Shown one piece after another: positions 17,201 through 25,400 of a DNA stretch of 64,000 nucleotides. A program made the position numbers and the translations under genes. The stretch covers positions 1,054,001 to 1,118,000 of the forward strand of contig JADJDJ010000002.1 of assembly GCA_016702745.1 (NCBI GenBank), in the 5' to 3' direction. Numbering within the stretch: position 1 is the stretch's first letter; every line of letters begins with the position of its first letter. The notes below the pieces were generated by a model that had not been told where the DNA came from, did not search any database, and saw only the letters and a list, made by a program, of their open reading frames with translations. Source of the stretch: Chitinophagaceae bacterium (GTDB lineage: Bacteria; Bacteroidota; Bacteroidia; Chitinophagales; Chitinophagaceae).

Positions 17201-17624
17201 CAGGTTTCAGTTGCCGGAACTGACCCCCGGCCGGCATACCATTAAATTAAAAGCCTGGGATGTACTGAATAATTCGAATGAAGGGGTGTTGGAATTTATT
17301 GTAGCGGATGATTTGGATCTGGAGCTGAAACATGTATTGAATTATCCCAATCCTTTTACTACCCATACCAGTTTCTGGTTTGAACATAATAAACCGGGAC
17401 TCCCCTTACAGGTGCAGTTGCAGATCATGACCATCACGGGTCGCACGATCAAAACCTTCAGCCGGATGATCCAGACTGACGGGAACCGGTCGGCCGACCT
17501 GGAATGGGATGGCCGGGATGATTTTGGAGACCGGGTGGGAAGGGGTGTATACCTATATAAGCTTCGGGTAACGGTGCCCGGCGGGGGGGTAAAAGAAGTG
17601 CTGGAAAAGCTGGTCATCCTGTAA
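14202..17624 (+). CDS. porU: Type IX secretion sortase PorU
   Basis: A 1,140-residue exported peptidase of the C25 gingipain family. A signal peptide covers residues 1-22. The catalytic pair is His648 in W-N-Y-N-G-H-G-G-P and Cys682 in I-T-A-T-C-D-F-A-P. The C-terminal 90 residues (from L-N-Y-P-N-P-F) form a FlgD-like/Ig-type module. PorU cleaves the C-terminal sorting signal of type IX cargo on the cell surface and attaches the cargo to lipopolysaccharide. It needs PorV, which is encoded next. Length and motifs fit the family; no defect is seen. Confidence 0.95.
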   Translation: MQKKPVLTLLASLLFLGLRAPAQRAYGPGSVLAAGNWFMFGVQRPGVYKIDIPMLNNAGFNTANLSSAAIRLYGNGGAMLSEANNGSWTDDLRENAIQVVDGGDGQLNGSDYILFYANGPDEWIRDSVNQSFQHRKNIYSDKSFYFLTVGGNGRRVNTAPLLGSPVITVSTFNDRFFHELDTVNFLGSGKEWYGEELSALPGRSLTRNFNVSFPNLQTGAGLQLRVQTVARSVNSSSRFECRVNNQLAGSVPINPAGGGPYDLFAQPGTGSFLIPGAQQNNTISFSYVPGGVNAQGWINWFELFTRRNISLNGVSQLLFRDWSSVGNSRAEFVLGNAGSSTLVWDITDPINPQRMQGNINGTEFRFVNDALRLREYVAFNPAEALSPSLDGVVANQNLHAGSPAELLIITYHSLLPEARRLANLHLQRNGISSVVVTTQQVFHEFGSGTPDPTSIRDFVKMYWDKYGSTSGKPKYLLLFGDASFDYKNRLINNTNLVPAWQSLSSLDPLGSYTSDDFFGFLDDQEDINSTALINLLDIGIGRIPAKNPGEAKNYVDKALAYYAPESLGPWRNNLCFVTDDEDANLHFQDAEIITSTAALTGPVFNIQKLYLDAYRQETNAGGAQYPAANQASNNQVISGSLIWNYNGHGGPRRLAEETVLDQEMVNSWKNSNRLPLFITATCDFAPYDNPTISSLGEDLLLRPASGGIGLMTTTRPVFAFSNRIMNNNYMRFALEEDVNGRYRSLGDAIRETKNFTYQTLGDIINNRKFTLLGDPALTLAFPAQRVRITKVNGIPATQADTLSSTEKITIEGEVVDLQGNLLNGFNGNLYPAVFDKPQTIFTLGNDPGSLAAPFQTQQVALFKGQSTVTAGRFSFSFRVPKDINYQFGNGKLSLYAENGTTDANGYFNNIIIGGEGIDNSGDKTGPAIRLFLNDELFASGGVTNQRPRLIVKLADSSGINTTGSGIGHDIVATLDDDNRQFFILNEFYQAELNSYQRGVVRFQLPELTPGRHTIKLKAWDVLNNSNEGVLEFIVADDLDLELKHVLNYPNPFTTHTSFWFEHNKPGLPLQVQLQIMTITGRTIKTFSRMIQTDGNRSADLEWDGRDDFGDRVGRGVYLYKLRVTVPGGGVKEVLEKLVIL

Positions 17625-17862
17625 AAAATGTTGTCCCGGGTGCTGCTCAACCCCTGTTTGGAACCATGGAAAAGCCCTGGCCTGATTAAAATCAATGCCC
17701 TCATTAAAAAAGAGGGTTAAAAAAAATACAATAAATAGGAAAAGAATTCGTTTTTTTGGAGCTTTGGCACCTTTCCGAATACCCGGATCAGGTGATTCAA
17801 AGTCCGGAAAATCAGAAAAAACCACAATTTTTTCGTTTCGGATAAAATTTTCTATTTTAGTT

Positions 17863-17890
17863 TTGTTTTTAATCAAAAGCTCTATATTTA
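17863..17890 (+). promoter_or_regulatory. Probable porV promoter
   Basis: TTG at 17863-17865 and TATATTTA at 17883-17890 have the spacing of Bacteroidota -33/-7 elements and lie 22 bp before the porV ATG. The 288-bp porU-porV gap also holds a weak CCCTC...GAGGG hairpin (17698-17716) but no gene. Confidence 0.45.
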
Positions 17891-17912
17891 CACCATTATT
17901 AAAAACTTTCTA

Positions 17913-19052
17913 ATGAGACCAACTGCTTTAAAACTAACTGCCGTTACATTGCTTTTTTGTGGCATAACCACCGCAATCAATGCACAATCAAAAATTAATG
18001 TTGTTACCACTGCTGTTCCTTTCCTCCGTATATCACCTGATGCGCGTTCTGGTGGTATGGGTGAGCTGGGGGTAGCTACTTCTGCTGACCAATATGCCGG
18101 CCTCTGGAATATTGGTAAAGCCGCTTTCAACGAGAAAAGTGGTGTGGCTGCAACCTATACTCCCTGGCTGAAAGGCGTAGCTGATGATGTATTTCTGGCT
18201 ACACTGGCTGGTCAGTACAAATTCTCTGACAATCAGGCGATCTCTGTAGGTCTGCGTTATTTCAGCCTTGGTGATATCCAGTTCACGGATGCCCTCGGTA
18301 ATGACCTGACTTCTTTCCGTCCCCGCGAGTTCGGTATTGATGTTGGATATTCCCGTAAACTGAATTCAAAGCACGGTATTGGTATCGCTTTGAAGTATAT
18401 CAATTCTAACCTCGCCAGCGGTTTCACTGCAGGTGGTACCACTTATAAGACTGGTAGCTCTGTAGCTGCTGATCTGGGTTATTATGGTAATGCCGTTAAG
18501 GCTTCCGGTAGCGGTTGGGCCTGGGGTGCTGTTTTATCTAACCTCGGTTCTAAAATTTCTTACACAGATAATGCTGACGCCAAAGATTTCATCCCTGCTA
18601 ACCTGGGTCTTGGTGCCAACTATACCAAAAAATTCAACAATGTTAACTCTATCGCTTTCGGCGTAGAAATAAACAAACTGCTGGTTCCTACTCCTCCGAC
18701 TGATTCAGCCGGTCTGGTAGACTACAGAAATAAAAGCGTAATCGGTAGCTGGTTCAGCTCATTTGGTGATGCAGAAGATGGATTCGGCGAAGAAATCAAA
18801 GAATTCGCTGTATCTCTGGGTGCTGAGTACTGGTATAACAACCAGTTCGCTCTCCGCGCTGGTTATCACTACGAGAACAAATTCAAAGGCAACCGCCGTT
18901 ATTTCACAGCTGGTGTTGGTCTGAAGTACAACATCTTTGGTTTCAACTTCGCTTACCTGGTTCCTTCAGGAAGTGGTGTTAACCGTAACCCTCTTTCAAA
19001 CACACTGCGTTTCTCTGTGTTGTTTGATTTCAGCAGCGGAGCTAAAAAGTAA
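17913..19052 (+). CDS. porV: Type IX secretion outer-membrane protein PorV (LptO)
   Basis: A 379-residue beta-barrel with a signal peptide (cleavage near I-N-A-Q). It has the family opening V-P-F-L-R-I-S-P-D-A-R-S-G-G-M-G-E-L-G-V-A and a C-terminal barrel strand ending R-F-S-V-L-F-D-F. PorV shuttles cargo from the SprA translocon to PorU. Codon use is markedly more biased toward a few codons (for example many GGT and CTG) than in the neighbours, as expected for an abundant outer-membrane protein. It has its own promoter and a strong terminator. Confidence 0.95.
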   Translation: MRPTALKLTAVTLLFCGITTAINAQSKINVVTTAVPFLRISPDARSGGMGELGVATSADQYAGLWNIGKAAFNEKSGVAATYTPWLKGVADDVFLATLAGQYKFSDNQAISVGLRYFSLGDIQFTDALGNDLTSFRPREFGIDVGYSRKLNSKHGIGIALKYINSNLASGFTAGGTTYKTGSSVAADLGYYGNAVKASGSGWAWGAVLSNLGSKISYTDNADAKDFIPANLGLGANYTKKFNNVNSIAFGVEINKLLVPTPPTDSAGLVDYRNKSVIGSWFSSFGDAEDGFGEEIKEFAVSLGAEYWYNNQFALRAGYHYENKFKGNRRYFTAGVGLKYNIFGFNFAYLVPSGSGVNRNPLSNTLRFSVLFDFSSGAKK

Positions 19053-19077
19053 TCGGTTCTCATGTAATATATTGCAG

Positions 19078-19107
19078 CGCCTCCCTATCGGGAGGCGTTG
19101 TTTTTTT
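19078..19107 (+). terminator. Rho-independent terminator after porV
   Basis: CGCCTCCC (19078-19085) pairs with GGGAGGCG (19090-19097) around TATC, followed by TTGTTTTTTT. It lies 25 bp after the porV stop and before ispF. Confidence 0.93.
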
Positions 19108-19152
19108 CAGGTACTGAGTATTAATTTCGCCACATAAACAGAAAGCATCAGT

Positions 19153-19641
19153 ATGTCATACAGGATCGGTTCAGGAGTGGATTATCACCGGCTGGTGGAA
19201 GGCCGGGAATTTTGGTTAGGCGGTGTACAGGTGGCACATCATAAAGGCGCCCTGGGCCATAGTGATGCAGATGTACTGTTGCATGCCATTTGTGATGCCT
19301 TATTAGGTGCATTGGGCCTTGGTGATATTGGTACCCATTTCCCGGATACCAGCGCAGAATTTAAGAATATAGACAGCAAGATCCTGCTGGAAAGAACCAT
19401 GAACCTGATCCGGGCAGAAGGCTATGGGGTGGTGAATATTGATAGCACGCTTTGTCTGCAATCACCCAAGATAAAAACCTATGTACCTGCCATGCAGGAA
19501 GTGATTGCCCGCATCACCGGAGTGGAAATAAGAGATGTTTCGGTCAAAGCCACTACCACTGAACAACTGGGTTTTGTGGGCCGGGAAGAAGGATTAATGG
19601 CTTATGCCACCGTTTTGCTAAAAAAGCAAAGCACAGAATAA
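19153..19641 (+). CDS. ispF: 2-C-methyl-D-erythritol 2,4-cyclodiphosphate synthase
   Basis: A 162-residue IspF of the usual length. It has the zinc-binding start G-S-G-V-D-Y-H-R-L, H-S-D-A-D-V-L-L-H-A, and the conserved K-A-T-T-T-E-Q-L-G-F-V-G-R-E-E-G near the end. It makes the cyclic diphosphate intermediate of the non-mevalonate isoprenoid pathway in the cytoplasm. It is followed after 39 bp by dut, which has its own promoter box. Confidence 0.97.
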   Translation: MSYRIGSGVDYHRLVEGREFWLGGVQVAHHKGALGHSDADVLLHAICDALLGALGLGDIGTHFPDTSAEFKNIDSKILLERTMNLIRAEGYGVVNIDSTLCLQSPKIKTYVPAMQEVIARITGVEIRDVSVKATTTEQLGFVGREEGLMAYATVLLKKQSTE

Positions 19642-19667
19642 ACAGACCGGGTAAACCCTTACAGAAT

Positions 19668-19675
19668 TATCTTTG
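19668..19675 (+). promoter_or_regulatory. -7 promoter box of dut, near-leaderless
   Basis: TATCTTTG is a perfect TAnnTTTG and ends five bases before the dut ATG at 19681, so the transcript would have almost no leader. Similar TATCTTT boxes precede porU and the M28 peptidase gene (23782-23789). Confidence 0.55.
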
Positions 19676-19680
19676 CCGCA

Positions 19681-20124
19681 ATGTCAACCGTTACCATCAG
19701 GGTTATTAATCACTCGGAGAATCCACTTCCTGAATATGCCACATCAGGATCATCCGGGATGGATTTGAGAGCCAGTCTGTCCGCCCCCCTTCATCTCTTA
19801 CCGATGGAGCGTACGCTGGTGCCTACGGGACTATTTATTGAGCTGCCGGAAGGATATGAGGCGCAGATACGTCCAAGAAGCGGTCTGGCTATAAAGCAGG
19901 GAATTACCTGTTTAAACAGCCCGGGAACCATTGATGCCGATTACCGGGGAGAAATTAAGATTATCCTGATCAACCTTTCTGGGGAAGAACAGGTCTTGCA
20001 ACCAGGCGACCGCATCGCACAAATGATTATTCAAAAAACAGAAAGAGCTGTTTGGGAACCCGTTCCCGAAATATCAGTAACCGAAAGAAATGCAGGAGGA
20101 TTTGGACATACAGGTAAACAATAA
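19681..20124 (+). CDS. dut: dUTP diphosphatase
   Basis: A 147-residue trimeric dUTPase. The five family motifs are present: S-S-G-M-D-L-R-A, R-P-R-S-G-L-A, G-T-I-D-A-D-Y-R-G-E, G-D-R-I-A-Q-M-I and the C-terminal R-N-A-G-G-F-G-H-T-G. It hydrolyses dUTP to dUMP, keeping uracil out of DNA. Its 3' end overlaps the next gene by 35 bp, suggesting translational coupling. Confidence 0.97.
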   Translation: MSTVTIRVINHSENPLPEYATSGSSGMDLRASLSAPLHLLPMERTLVPTGLFIELPEGYEAQIRPRSGLAIKQGITCLNSPGTIDADYRGEIKIILINLSGEEQVLQPGDRIAQMIIQKTERAVWEPVPEISVTERNAGGFGHTGKQ

Positions 20125-20959
20125 AAAAAGCGCAGTCTTGCCAAAGGGAACATGGATCATCTTTCTGATCATGATCCTTGCGCTCTATGCCTGCCGCTCT
20201 ACCAAGAAAATACAAAGTGCCATTGTAAAAAAAGATACGGTGGCAGTTCCCATAGCCGTGGTTGACCGGTCAAAAGAAGATTCTGTATTGTTTATACAGA
20301 AACATTATGACAGCATCCTGCAGAATAAAATCAACTACACTACTTTCTCTGGTAAGGTGGATGTGGAATACCGGGACGGAGATGGAAAAAAATATGATGT
20401 GAATGCCGTGATCCGGATGTATAAGGATAGTGTGATCTGGGTATCTGTTACGGCGATACTGGGCATTGAAGGATTAAGGGCCTATATCACCAGGGACTCA
20501 GTGAAATTGCTGAACAAGCAGGATAAAGTATACACAGCCAGAAGTGTGTCCTATTTGCAGGAAGTAACGGCATTGCCTTTGAATCTCTCCACCTTGCAGG
20601 ACCTGCTCGTGGGCAACCCCGTTTTTCTTGAGCCTAGAATTGTTTCTTATTCCACTTCTCCGGGTACGATTTCATTGTTAAGTCTCGGGGATTTTTTCAA
20701 AAACCTCTTTACGATTTCATCAGAAAATAAACTGACCATCAGCAGTAAGCTGGATGATGTGGAAGAAATGCGGAACCGGACCTGTTATCTGTCCTATGAA
20801 GAGTATGAAACCAAGAAGGGGCCGAATTTTTCCACCCGAAGATCCATCAATGTATCAGAGAAAAAGAAGCTGGACATCAAGCTGAATTACAGACAGTATG
20901 AATTTAATGAGACGTTAAATTTTCCCTTTAATGTGCCTAAAAGTTATAGTCATAATTAG
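20090..20959 (+). CDS. DUF4292 outer-membrane lipoprotein
   Basis: A 289-residue lipoprotein. After a long charged N-region comes a hydrophobic stretch ending L-A-L-Y-A-C-R, a lipobox. The mature part matches the DUF4292 pattern: Y-T-T-F-S-G-K-V-D-V-E-Y, then V-S-V-T-A-I-L-G-I-E-G-L-R, and a C-terminal N-F-P-F-N-V-P-K-S-Y. The fold is likely a LolA/LolB-like half barrel that could carry lipids or lipoproteins, but the role is not established. It starts inside dut and precedes envC. Confidence 0.85.
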   Translation: MQEDLDIQVNNKKSAVLPKGTWIIFLIMILALYACRSTKKIQSAIVKKDTVAVPIAVVDRSKEDSVLFIQKHYDSILQNKINYTTFSGKVDVEYRDGDGKKYDVNAVIRMYKDSVIWVSVTAILGIEGLRAYITRDSVKLLNKQDKVYTARSVSYLQEVTALPLNLSTLQDLLVGNPVFLEPRIVSYSTSPGTISLLSLGDFFKNLFTISSENKLTISSKLDDVEEMRNRTCYLSYEEYETKKGPNFSTRRSINVSEKKKLDIKLNYRQYEFNETLNFPFNVPKSYSHN

Positions 20960-21042
20960 GCGAATAAAATTTAATTTGCATACAGCCGTTATAGACGGTA
21001 TCACATCCGGCCCCATTTAATCACCCGATCCCCCTTTTTATC

Positions 21043-22389
21043 ATGAGAAAAAAAGCACTACTTTTTTGGGTCATCATTGCCGGGCTCCTACAGGGACTGG
21101 CTGCACAGGATAAAGCCCAGCTGGAAAAAGAAAGACAGGCCATTCAGCAGGAACTGAAAGATATTCAGCAGATGTATAATAAGGTGAAGGGGCAGACCAA
21201 ACAGACCCTTGGCCAGCTGAATGTACTGAACCGTAAAATCGCCCTGCAGGAACAATACCTCAGTAATATCAATAAAGAGATCAGGAATATTGATGATGAT
21301 ATTTACCTGAGTAATCTCGAGATTTACCGGTTGCAGAAGCAACTGGATACGCTGAAGATTCAGTATGCCCGCTCCGTAGTCTATGCCTATAAGAACAAGA
21401 GCAATTACGATTACCTCAATTTTATTTTTTCCGCCAATAGTTTTAATGATGCCATCAAGCGGGTCGCCTACCTGAAAAGTTACCGGGCCTACCGGGAAAA
21501 ACAGGTCACTACGATTCTTGAAACAAAGGACCTGATTGCCAAAAGAAAGGAGCAACAACTGGTGCGGAAGGATCAGAAAAATTCAGCATTGACCAACCAG
21601 ACCAAACAGGTACAGGAACTGGAAGTACAGAAAAAAGAAAAGGCAACGGTTGTTAATCAGCTTAAATCAAAAGAAAAGGATTTATCCACCCAGATTGCTG
21701 CCAAAAAGAAAAGGGATAAAGAACTGAATAATGCGATCCTGGCGATTGTAAGAAGAGAAATAGAATCAGCTAAGGCCAAGGCAAAAGCAGAAGCAGAAGC
21801 CAAACGCAAGGCGGATGAAATTGCCAAAGCCAATAATCCAACCACCGTTATAAAGCCTGATAATACCGGCAAACCGGTTGATGGGGGTACTACCACTACG
21901 GCAGTGACGACCAAGCGGAATGAAGTAGCTAAAAAACCGGAGAGCTATCTTGATTTGAATTCAAAAGATGTGGCACTGAACAGCAGCTTTGCAGCCAACC
22001 GGGCCAAACTGCCCTGGCCGGTGGATAATGGAATTGTGGCCCTTCGTTTTGGCAACAACAAGATTGAAAATACCTTACTCACTTTCGACAATCCCGGATT
22101 GACCATCGCCACTCCTTCTCCCGGTGTTGCTGTAAAAGCAGTCTTCGACGGAGAAGTGAGTGCTGTGTATAGCCTTGGTGATGGTTCCGCAGTGACGATC
22201 AGACATGGTAAGTACTTTACTACCTACAGTAATCTCTCCGGTGTAACCGTATCCAAAGGCGCCACCGTAAAAACCGGTCAGACGATTGGAAAAGCAGGAA
22301 GAGATGATGAGGGAAATGGCGGACAGATTGATTTTATCCTGATGATTGAGACGAAGAATGTTGACCCGCTGCCTTGGCTTAGAAGATGA
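21043..22389 (+). CDS. envC: Murein hydrolase activator, EnvC-like
   Basis: A 448-residue exported protein with a signal peptide (1-21), a long coiled coil (about 22-255, broken near a possible loop), an alanine/lysine-rich linker, and a C-terminal LytM (M23) domain from about 335. The zinc-binding histidines of active M23 peptidases are missing: the HxH site reads G-G-Q-I-D-F-I-L and the Y-x-H-L site reads Y-S-N-L. This degenerate LytM domain is typical of EnvC, which activates cell-wall amidases at the division site rather than cutting itself. It converges on bshA. Confidence 0.88.
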   Translation: MRKKALLFWVIIAGLLQGLAAQDKAQLEKERQAIQQELKDIQQMYNKVKGQTKQTLGQLNVLNRKIALQEQYLSNINKEIRNIDDDIYLSNLEIYRLQKQLDTLKIQYARSVVYAYKNKSNYDYLNFIFSANSFNDAIKRVAYLKSYRAYREKQVTTILETKDLIAKRKEQQLVRKDQKNSALTNQTKQVQELEVQKKEKATVVNQLKSKEKDLSTQIAAKKKRDKELNNAILAIVRREIESAKAKAKAEAEAKRKADEIAKANNPTTVIKPDNTGKPVDGGTTTTAVTTKRNEVAKKPESYLDLNSKDVALNSSFAANRAKLPWPVDNGIVALRFGNNKIENTLLTFDNPGLTIATPSPGVAVKAVFDGEVSAVYSLGDGSAVTIRHGKYFTTYSNLSGVTVSKGATVKTGQTIGKAGRDDEGNGGQIDFILMIETKNVDPLPWLRR

Positions 22390-22401
22390 CAGAAAAAATA
22401 A

Positions 22402-22557
22402 AAAGATACAAGAAACAAGAACCAAATAAACTAAAAGCAAGAAGGGAGAAAATTAAAAAGGGCGTACCCTGTTTTAATTTTCTCCCTTTTTTTAATTTCT
22501 TTGAGATTTGTTTCTTGTCTCTTGGTTCTTTTTTTGTTTCTTGTATCTTGTTTCTTG
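22402..22557. terminator. Nested inverted repeat between convergent envC and bshA
   Basis: A 16-bp perfect stem (AGGGAGAAAATTAAAA at 22443-22458 with its complement at 22472-22487) encloses a small AGGG-CGTA-CCCT hairpin and is followed by a T-run, so it can end transcription on both strands. Outside it lies a looser pair: AGATACAAGAAACAAGAACC (about 22404-22424) and its imperfect complement at about 22523-22550. The same AGATACAAGAAAC motif recurs at 47,025, so this is also a member of a dispersed repeat family. Confidence 0.7.
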
Positions 22558-22568
22558 GAATTTTTATC

Positions 22569-23687
22569 TCACAAGAAGCGTTCATATAGCTTCTCATAAA
22601 CTGGTACAACACGACTAATATCAAAACTCTTCGCATGATTAGCGGCTCTTTCCTTAAAACCATTCAGTATAGTATCATCTTTGATAATACTGATGGCTTT
22701 GGCCGTCATGGTACTGATATCGCCCACATCTGCTAAATAACCCGTTACGCCTTCTACATTGATTTCGCCTAAACCACCGGCATTGGTAGAGATCACCGGT
22801 ACACCGGCCGCCATGGCTTCGAGGGCCGCCAGACCAAAACTTTCATATTCGGAAGTAAGTAAGAACAGATCAGCAATGGCCAGGATATCTTCCATTTGTT
22901 CCTGTTTGCCCACAAAGCGTACTTCATCAAATACACCTAATTCTTTGGCAAGATCTTCTGCGGTGGAACGTTCGGGACCATCTCCCACAAAAAGCAGTTT
23001 GGAAGGAACTTCGGCTCTTACGGCTGCAAATATTTTCACCACATCCTGCACCCTTTTGATCTTCCTGAAGTTCGAAGCATGGAGCAGGACCCTTTCGCCA
23101 TTTGGGGCGATAACTTTTTTAAAGGCATCAATGGGTTTGCGGCTGAAGCGGCTAACGTCCACAAAATTGTAAATGACTTCTATTTCTTTTTCAATCGCGA
23201 AATGACTGAAGGTTTCATCGCGGAGATTATTGGACACCGCGGTGATGGCATCACTCTCATTGATGGAAAAAGTAACCACCGGCGCATAGGTCTTATCGCG
23301 GCCCACCAGGGTGATATCGGTACCGTGGAGGGTGGTGATCACGGGAATCTGTTTGCCTTCTTTCTTCAGGATCTGCTTGGCCATATAAGCGGCCGAGGCA
23401 TGGGGAATGGCATAATGTACATGCAGCAGGTCCAGGTTATTGTTCTTGATCACATCCACCATGGTGCTGGCCAGGGCCGTTTCATAAGGGGGATAATCAA
23501 AAAGCGGGTAGGTAGGTACCTGTACCTCGTGGTAAAAGATATTCGGCATGAACTCATTCAGCCTTACCGGCTGCTGGTAGGTAATAAAATGTACCATATG
23601 GCCTTTCTGGGCCAGGGCCTTTCCCAGTTCTGTGGCCAGCACTCCGGAACCTCCGAAAGTGGGATAGCAAACAATTCCAATCCGCAT
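22569..23687 (-). CDS. bshA: BshA, N-acetyl-glucosaminyl L-malate synthase
   Basis: A 372-residue GT4 glycosyltransferase. It has the BshA opening I-G-I-V-C-Y-P-T-F-G-G-S-G-V-L-A-T-E-L-G, then H-V-H-Y-A-I-P-H-A, T-L-H-G-T-D-I-T-L-V-G, and the C-terminal nucleotide-sugar motif S-E-Y-E-S-F-G-L-A-A-L-E-A-M-A. It joins GlcNAc to L-malate, the first step of bacillithiol synthesis. Bacillithiol as the main low-molecular thiol fits the persulfide-handling genes in the same window, since such dioxygenases can use bacillithiol persulfide (inference). Confidence 0.95.
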   Translation of the reverse strand: MRIGIVCYPTFGGSGVLATELGKALAQKGHMVHFITYQQPVRLNEFMPNIFYHEVQVPTYPLFDYPPYETALASTMVDVIKNNNLDLLHVHYAIPHASAAYMAKQILKKEGKQIPVITTLHGTDITLVGRDKTYAPVVTFSINESDAITAVSNNLRDETFSHFAIEKEIEVIYNFVDVSRFSRKPIDAFKKVIAPNGERVLLHASNFRKIKRVQDVVKIFAAVRAEVPSKLLFVGDGPERSTAEDLAKELGVFDEVRFVGKQEQMEDILAIADLFLLTSEYESFGLAALEAMAAGVPVISTNAGGLGEINVEGVTGYLADVGDISTMTAKAISIIKDDTILNGFKERAANHAKSFDISRVVPVYEKLYERFL

Positions 23688-23803
23688 AGTATTATAAAAT
23701 CAGTTGCCGAAGGTAACCTTTTTAACGGAGTAAGGTTTGCCGTTTATCGCAAATTGGCAGCCCTGTTTTTTATGTTTCGGTTATCTTTAGAAAAAATTAC
23801 CGG

Positions 23804-25201
23804 ATGCGTAAATTATTCCTGTTTTTAGGGTTGCTGGGTTTGAATGGCCTCCATGCACAGCAGGCAGATTCTGTCTGGATCAAGAAAATTGCCGATGAAA
23901 TTCTCTCCAATGGCAGGGCCTATGAAAATTTGCGGGTCTTGACCAAACAGGTAGGTGCCCGCCTGGCCGGCTCAGCAGGAATGGTAAAAGCTGAACAATG
24001 GGGATTAAAAACCATGAAGGAAAGCGGGGCGCAGCAAGCCTGGTTACAGGAATGCATGGTGCCGCATTGGATAAGAGGTGGTAAGGATGAAATGTGGAGC
24101 AATACCCTGGTTTCGGGCAATGATCCCAAGAAGCCGGATGCCCGTCTGGTTCGTAAAGATTATGATATCGCCGCCCTGGGGAATTCTGTTGGCTCCGGAC
24201 CAGCCGGTGTGAGCGGTGAAGTGATGCTGGTGAACTCATTTGATGAACTGGAAAAAAGAAAAGACGAGGTCAAAGGAAAGATCGTGTTCTATAATTATAA
24301 GTTCAATCCTACCTATGTCAATACCTTTCTCTCTTATCGTGATGCCGGTCAGTACCGTGGACAGGGCCCCAGCCGTGCGGCAAAGTATGGGGCAAAAGCA
24401 GTGATCGTGAGGAGCTTGAGTCATGCGGCAGATAACAATCCGCATACCGGTGCTACCCGTTATGATTCGGCCTTTGAAAAAATTCCGGCTGTGGCGATTG
24501 GATTGAGGGATGCGGATTTATTAAGTGCATCAGTAGCCAAAGGAAAAATCAATATCAGTATTAAAACCAACGGACAGTTTCTGCCGGATACGATCGGGCA
24601 TAATGTGATTGGTGAATTGAAGGGATCTGAATTTCCGGATGAAATCATTACAGTAGGTGGTCACCTGGACAGCTGGGATAATTGCGAAGGGGCTCATGAT
24701 GATGGGGCCGGTTGTGTGCAGACCATTGAAATCATGCGGGCCTTTGTGGCTTCCGGATACAAACCAAAGAGAACAATCCGGTTTGTATTATTTGCCAATG
24801 AAGAAAACGGTTTGCGTGGTGGCAATAAATATGCGGAGGAGGCAAAGGCCAAAAATGAAAAACATATCCTGGCCATGGAAAGTGATGCAGGTGGCTTTAC
24901 GCCCCGTTCCATAGGTTTTTCCGGAACAGATGAACAGTATGCGAAAGTGTTATCCTGGAAATCCCTGATTGCACCATATGGCTGCACAGAAATCAATAAA
25001 GGTGGCGGTGGGGCTGATATTGGTCCTTTGAACCGGATATTTAAAACACCTACTGCCAGTCTGAATCCGGATACACAACGCTATTTCGATATCCATCATG
25101 CCCGCAGCGATGTGTTTGAAGCGGTGAATAAAAGGGAGCTGGAACTGGGAGCGGTAAATATGGCGGCGTTTATTTATCTGGTGGATCAGTATGGGTTATA
25201 A
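23804..25201 (+). CDS. M28 family aminopeptidase with PA-like insert
   Basis: A 465-residue exported peptidase with a signal peptide (1-18). A PA-type insert spans about 130-250, and the M28 zinc site follows: G-G-H-L-D-S-W-D, H-D-D-G-A-G, A-N-E-E-N-G-L-R-G and, near the end, I-H-H-A-R-S-D. These are the two-zinc ligands of this family. It probably trims peptides in the periplasm or outside the cell. A TATCTTTA box (23782-23789) precedes it. Its last 51 bp and about 55 bp beyond are duplicated in tandem. Confidence 0.92.
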   Translation: MRKLFLFLGLLGLNGLHAQQADSVWIKKIADEILSNGRAYENLRVLTKQVGARLAGSAGMVKAEQWGLKTMKESGAQQAWLQECMVPHWIRGGKDEMWSNTLVSGNDPKKPDARLVRKDYDIAALGNSVGSGPAGVSGEVMLVNSFDELEKRKDEVKGKIVFYNYKFNPTYVNTFLSYRDAGQYRGQGPSRAAKYGAKAVIVRSLSHAADNNPHTGATRYDSAFEKIPAVAIGLRDADLLSASVAKGKINISIKTNGQFLPDTIGHNVIGELKGSEFPDEIITVGGHLDSWDNCEGAHDDGAGCVQTIEIMRAFVASGYKPKRTIRFVLFANEENGLRGGNKYAEEAKAKNEKHILAMESDAGGFTPRSIGFSGTDEQYAKVLSWKSLIAPYGCTEINKGGGGADIGPLNRIFKTPTASLNPDTQRYFDIHHARSDVFEAVNKRELELGAVNMAAFIYLVDQYGL

Positions 25202-25362
25202 AAGATCGCCAAAGGCGATAGCATATTACTGCGAAACGAAGACGTTTCGCAGAGCGGCGGTGAATATGGCAGCGTTTATATATCTGGTGGATCAGTATGG
25301 GTTGTAGGAGATCGCCAAAGGCGATAGCATAATACTGCGAAACGAAGACGTTTCTCAGAGCG
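25151..25362 (+). repeat. 106-bp tandem duplication of a gene end plus hairpins
   Basis: Copy 1 (25151-25256) covers the last 17 codons of the M28 peptidase and the downstream hairpins. Copy 2 (25257-25362) repeats both with a few substitutions and still encodes V-N-M-A-A-F-I-Y-L-V-D-Q-Y-G-L-stop. Each copy holds two palindromes, ATCGCC-AAA-GGCGAT and TGCGAAACG-AAGA-CGTTTCGCA, the second damaged in copy 2. The 199-bp gap holds no other gene. Confidence 0.9.
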
Positions 25363-25400
25363 GTATTCAAATGATACGATGGCAGCTGTCATCGCTATAA

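Noticed and set aside
17553..17876. 107-residue minus-strand frame between porU and porV
   Set aside because: It is antisense to the porU end and the porV promoter region and has no recognisable features.
22379..22663. Lysine-rich frame across the envC-bshA terminator
   Set aside because: It is a by-product of the A/T-rich inverted repeat.
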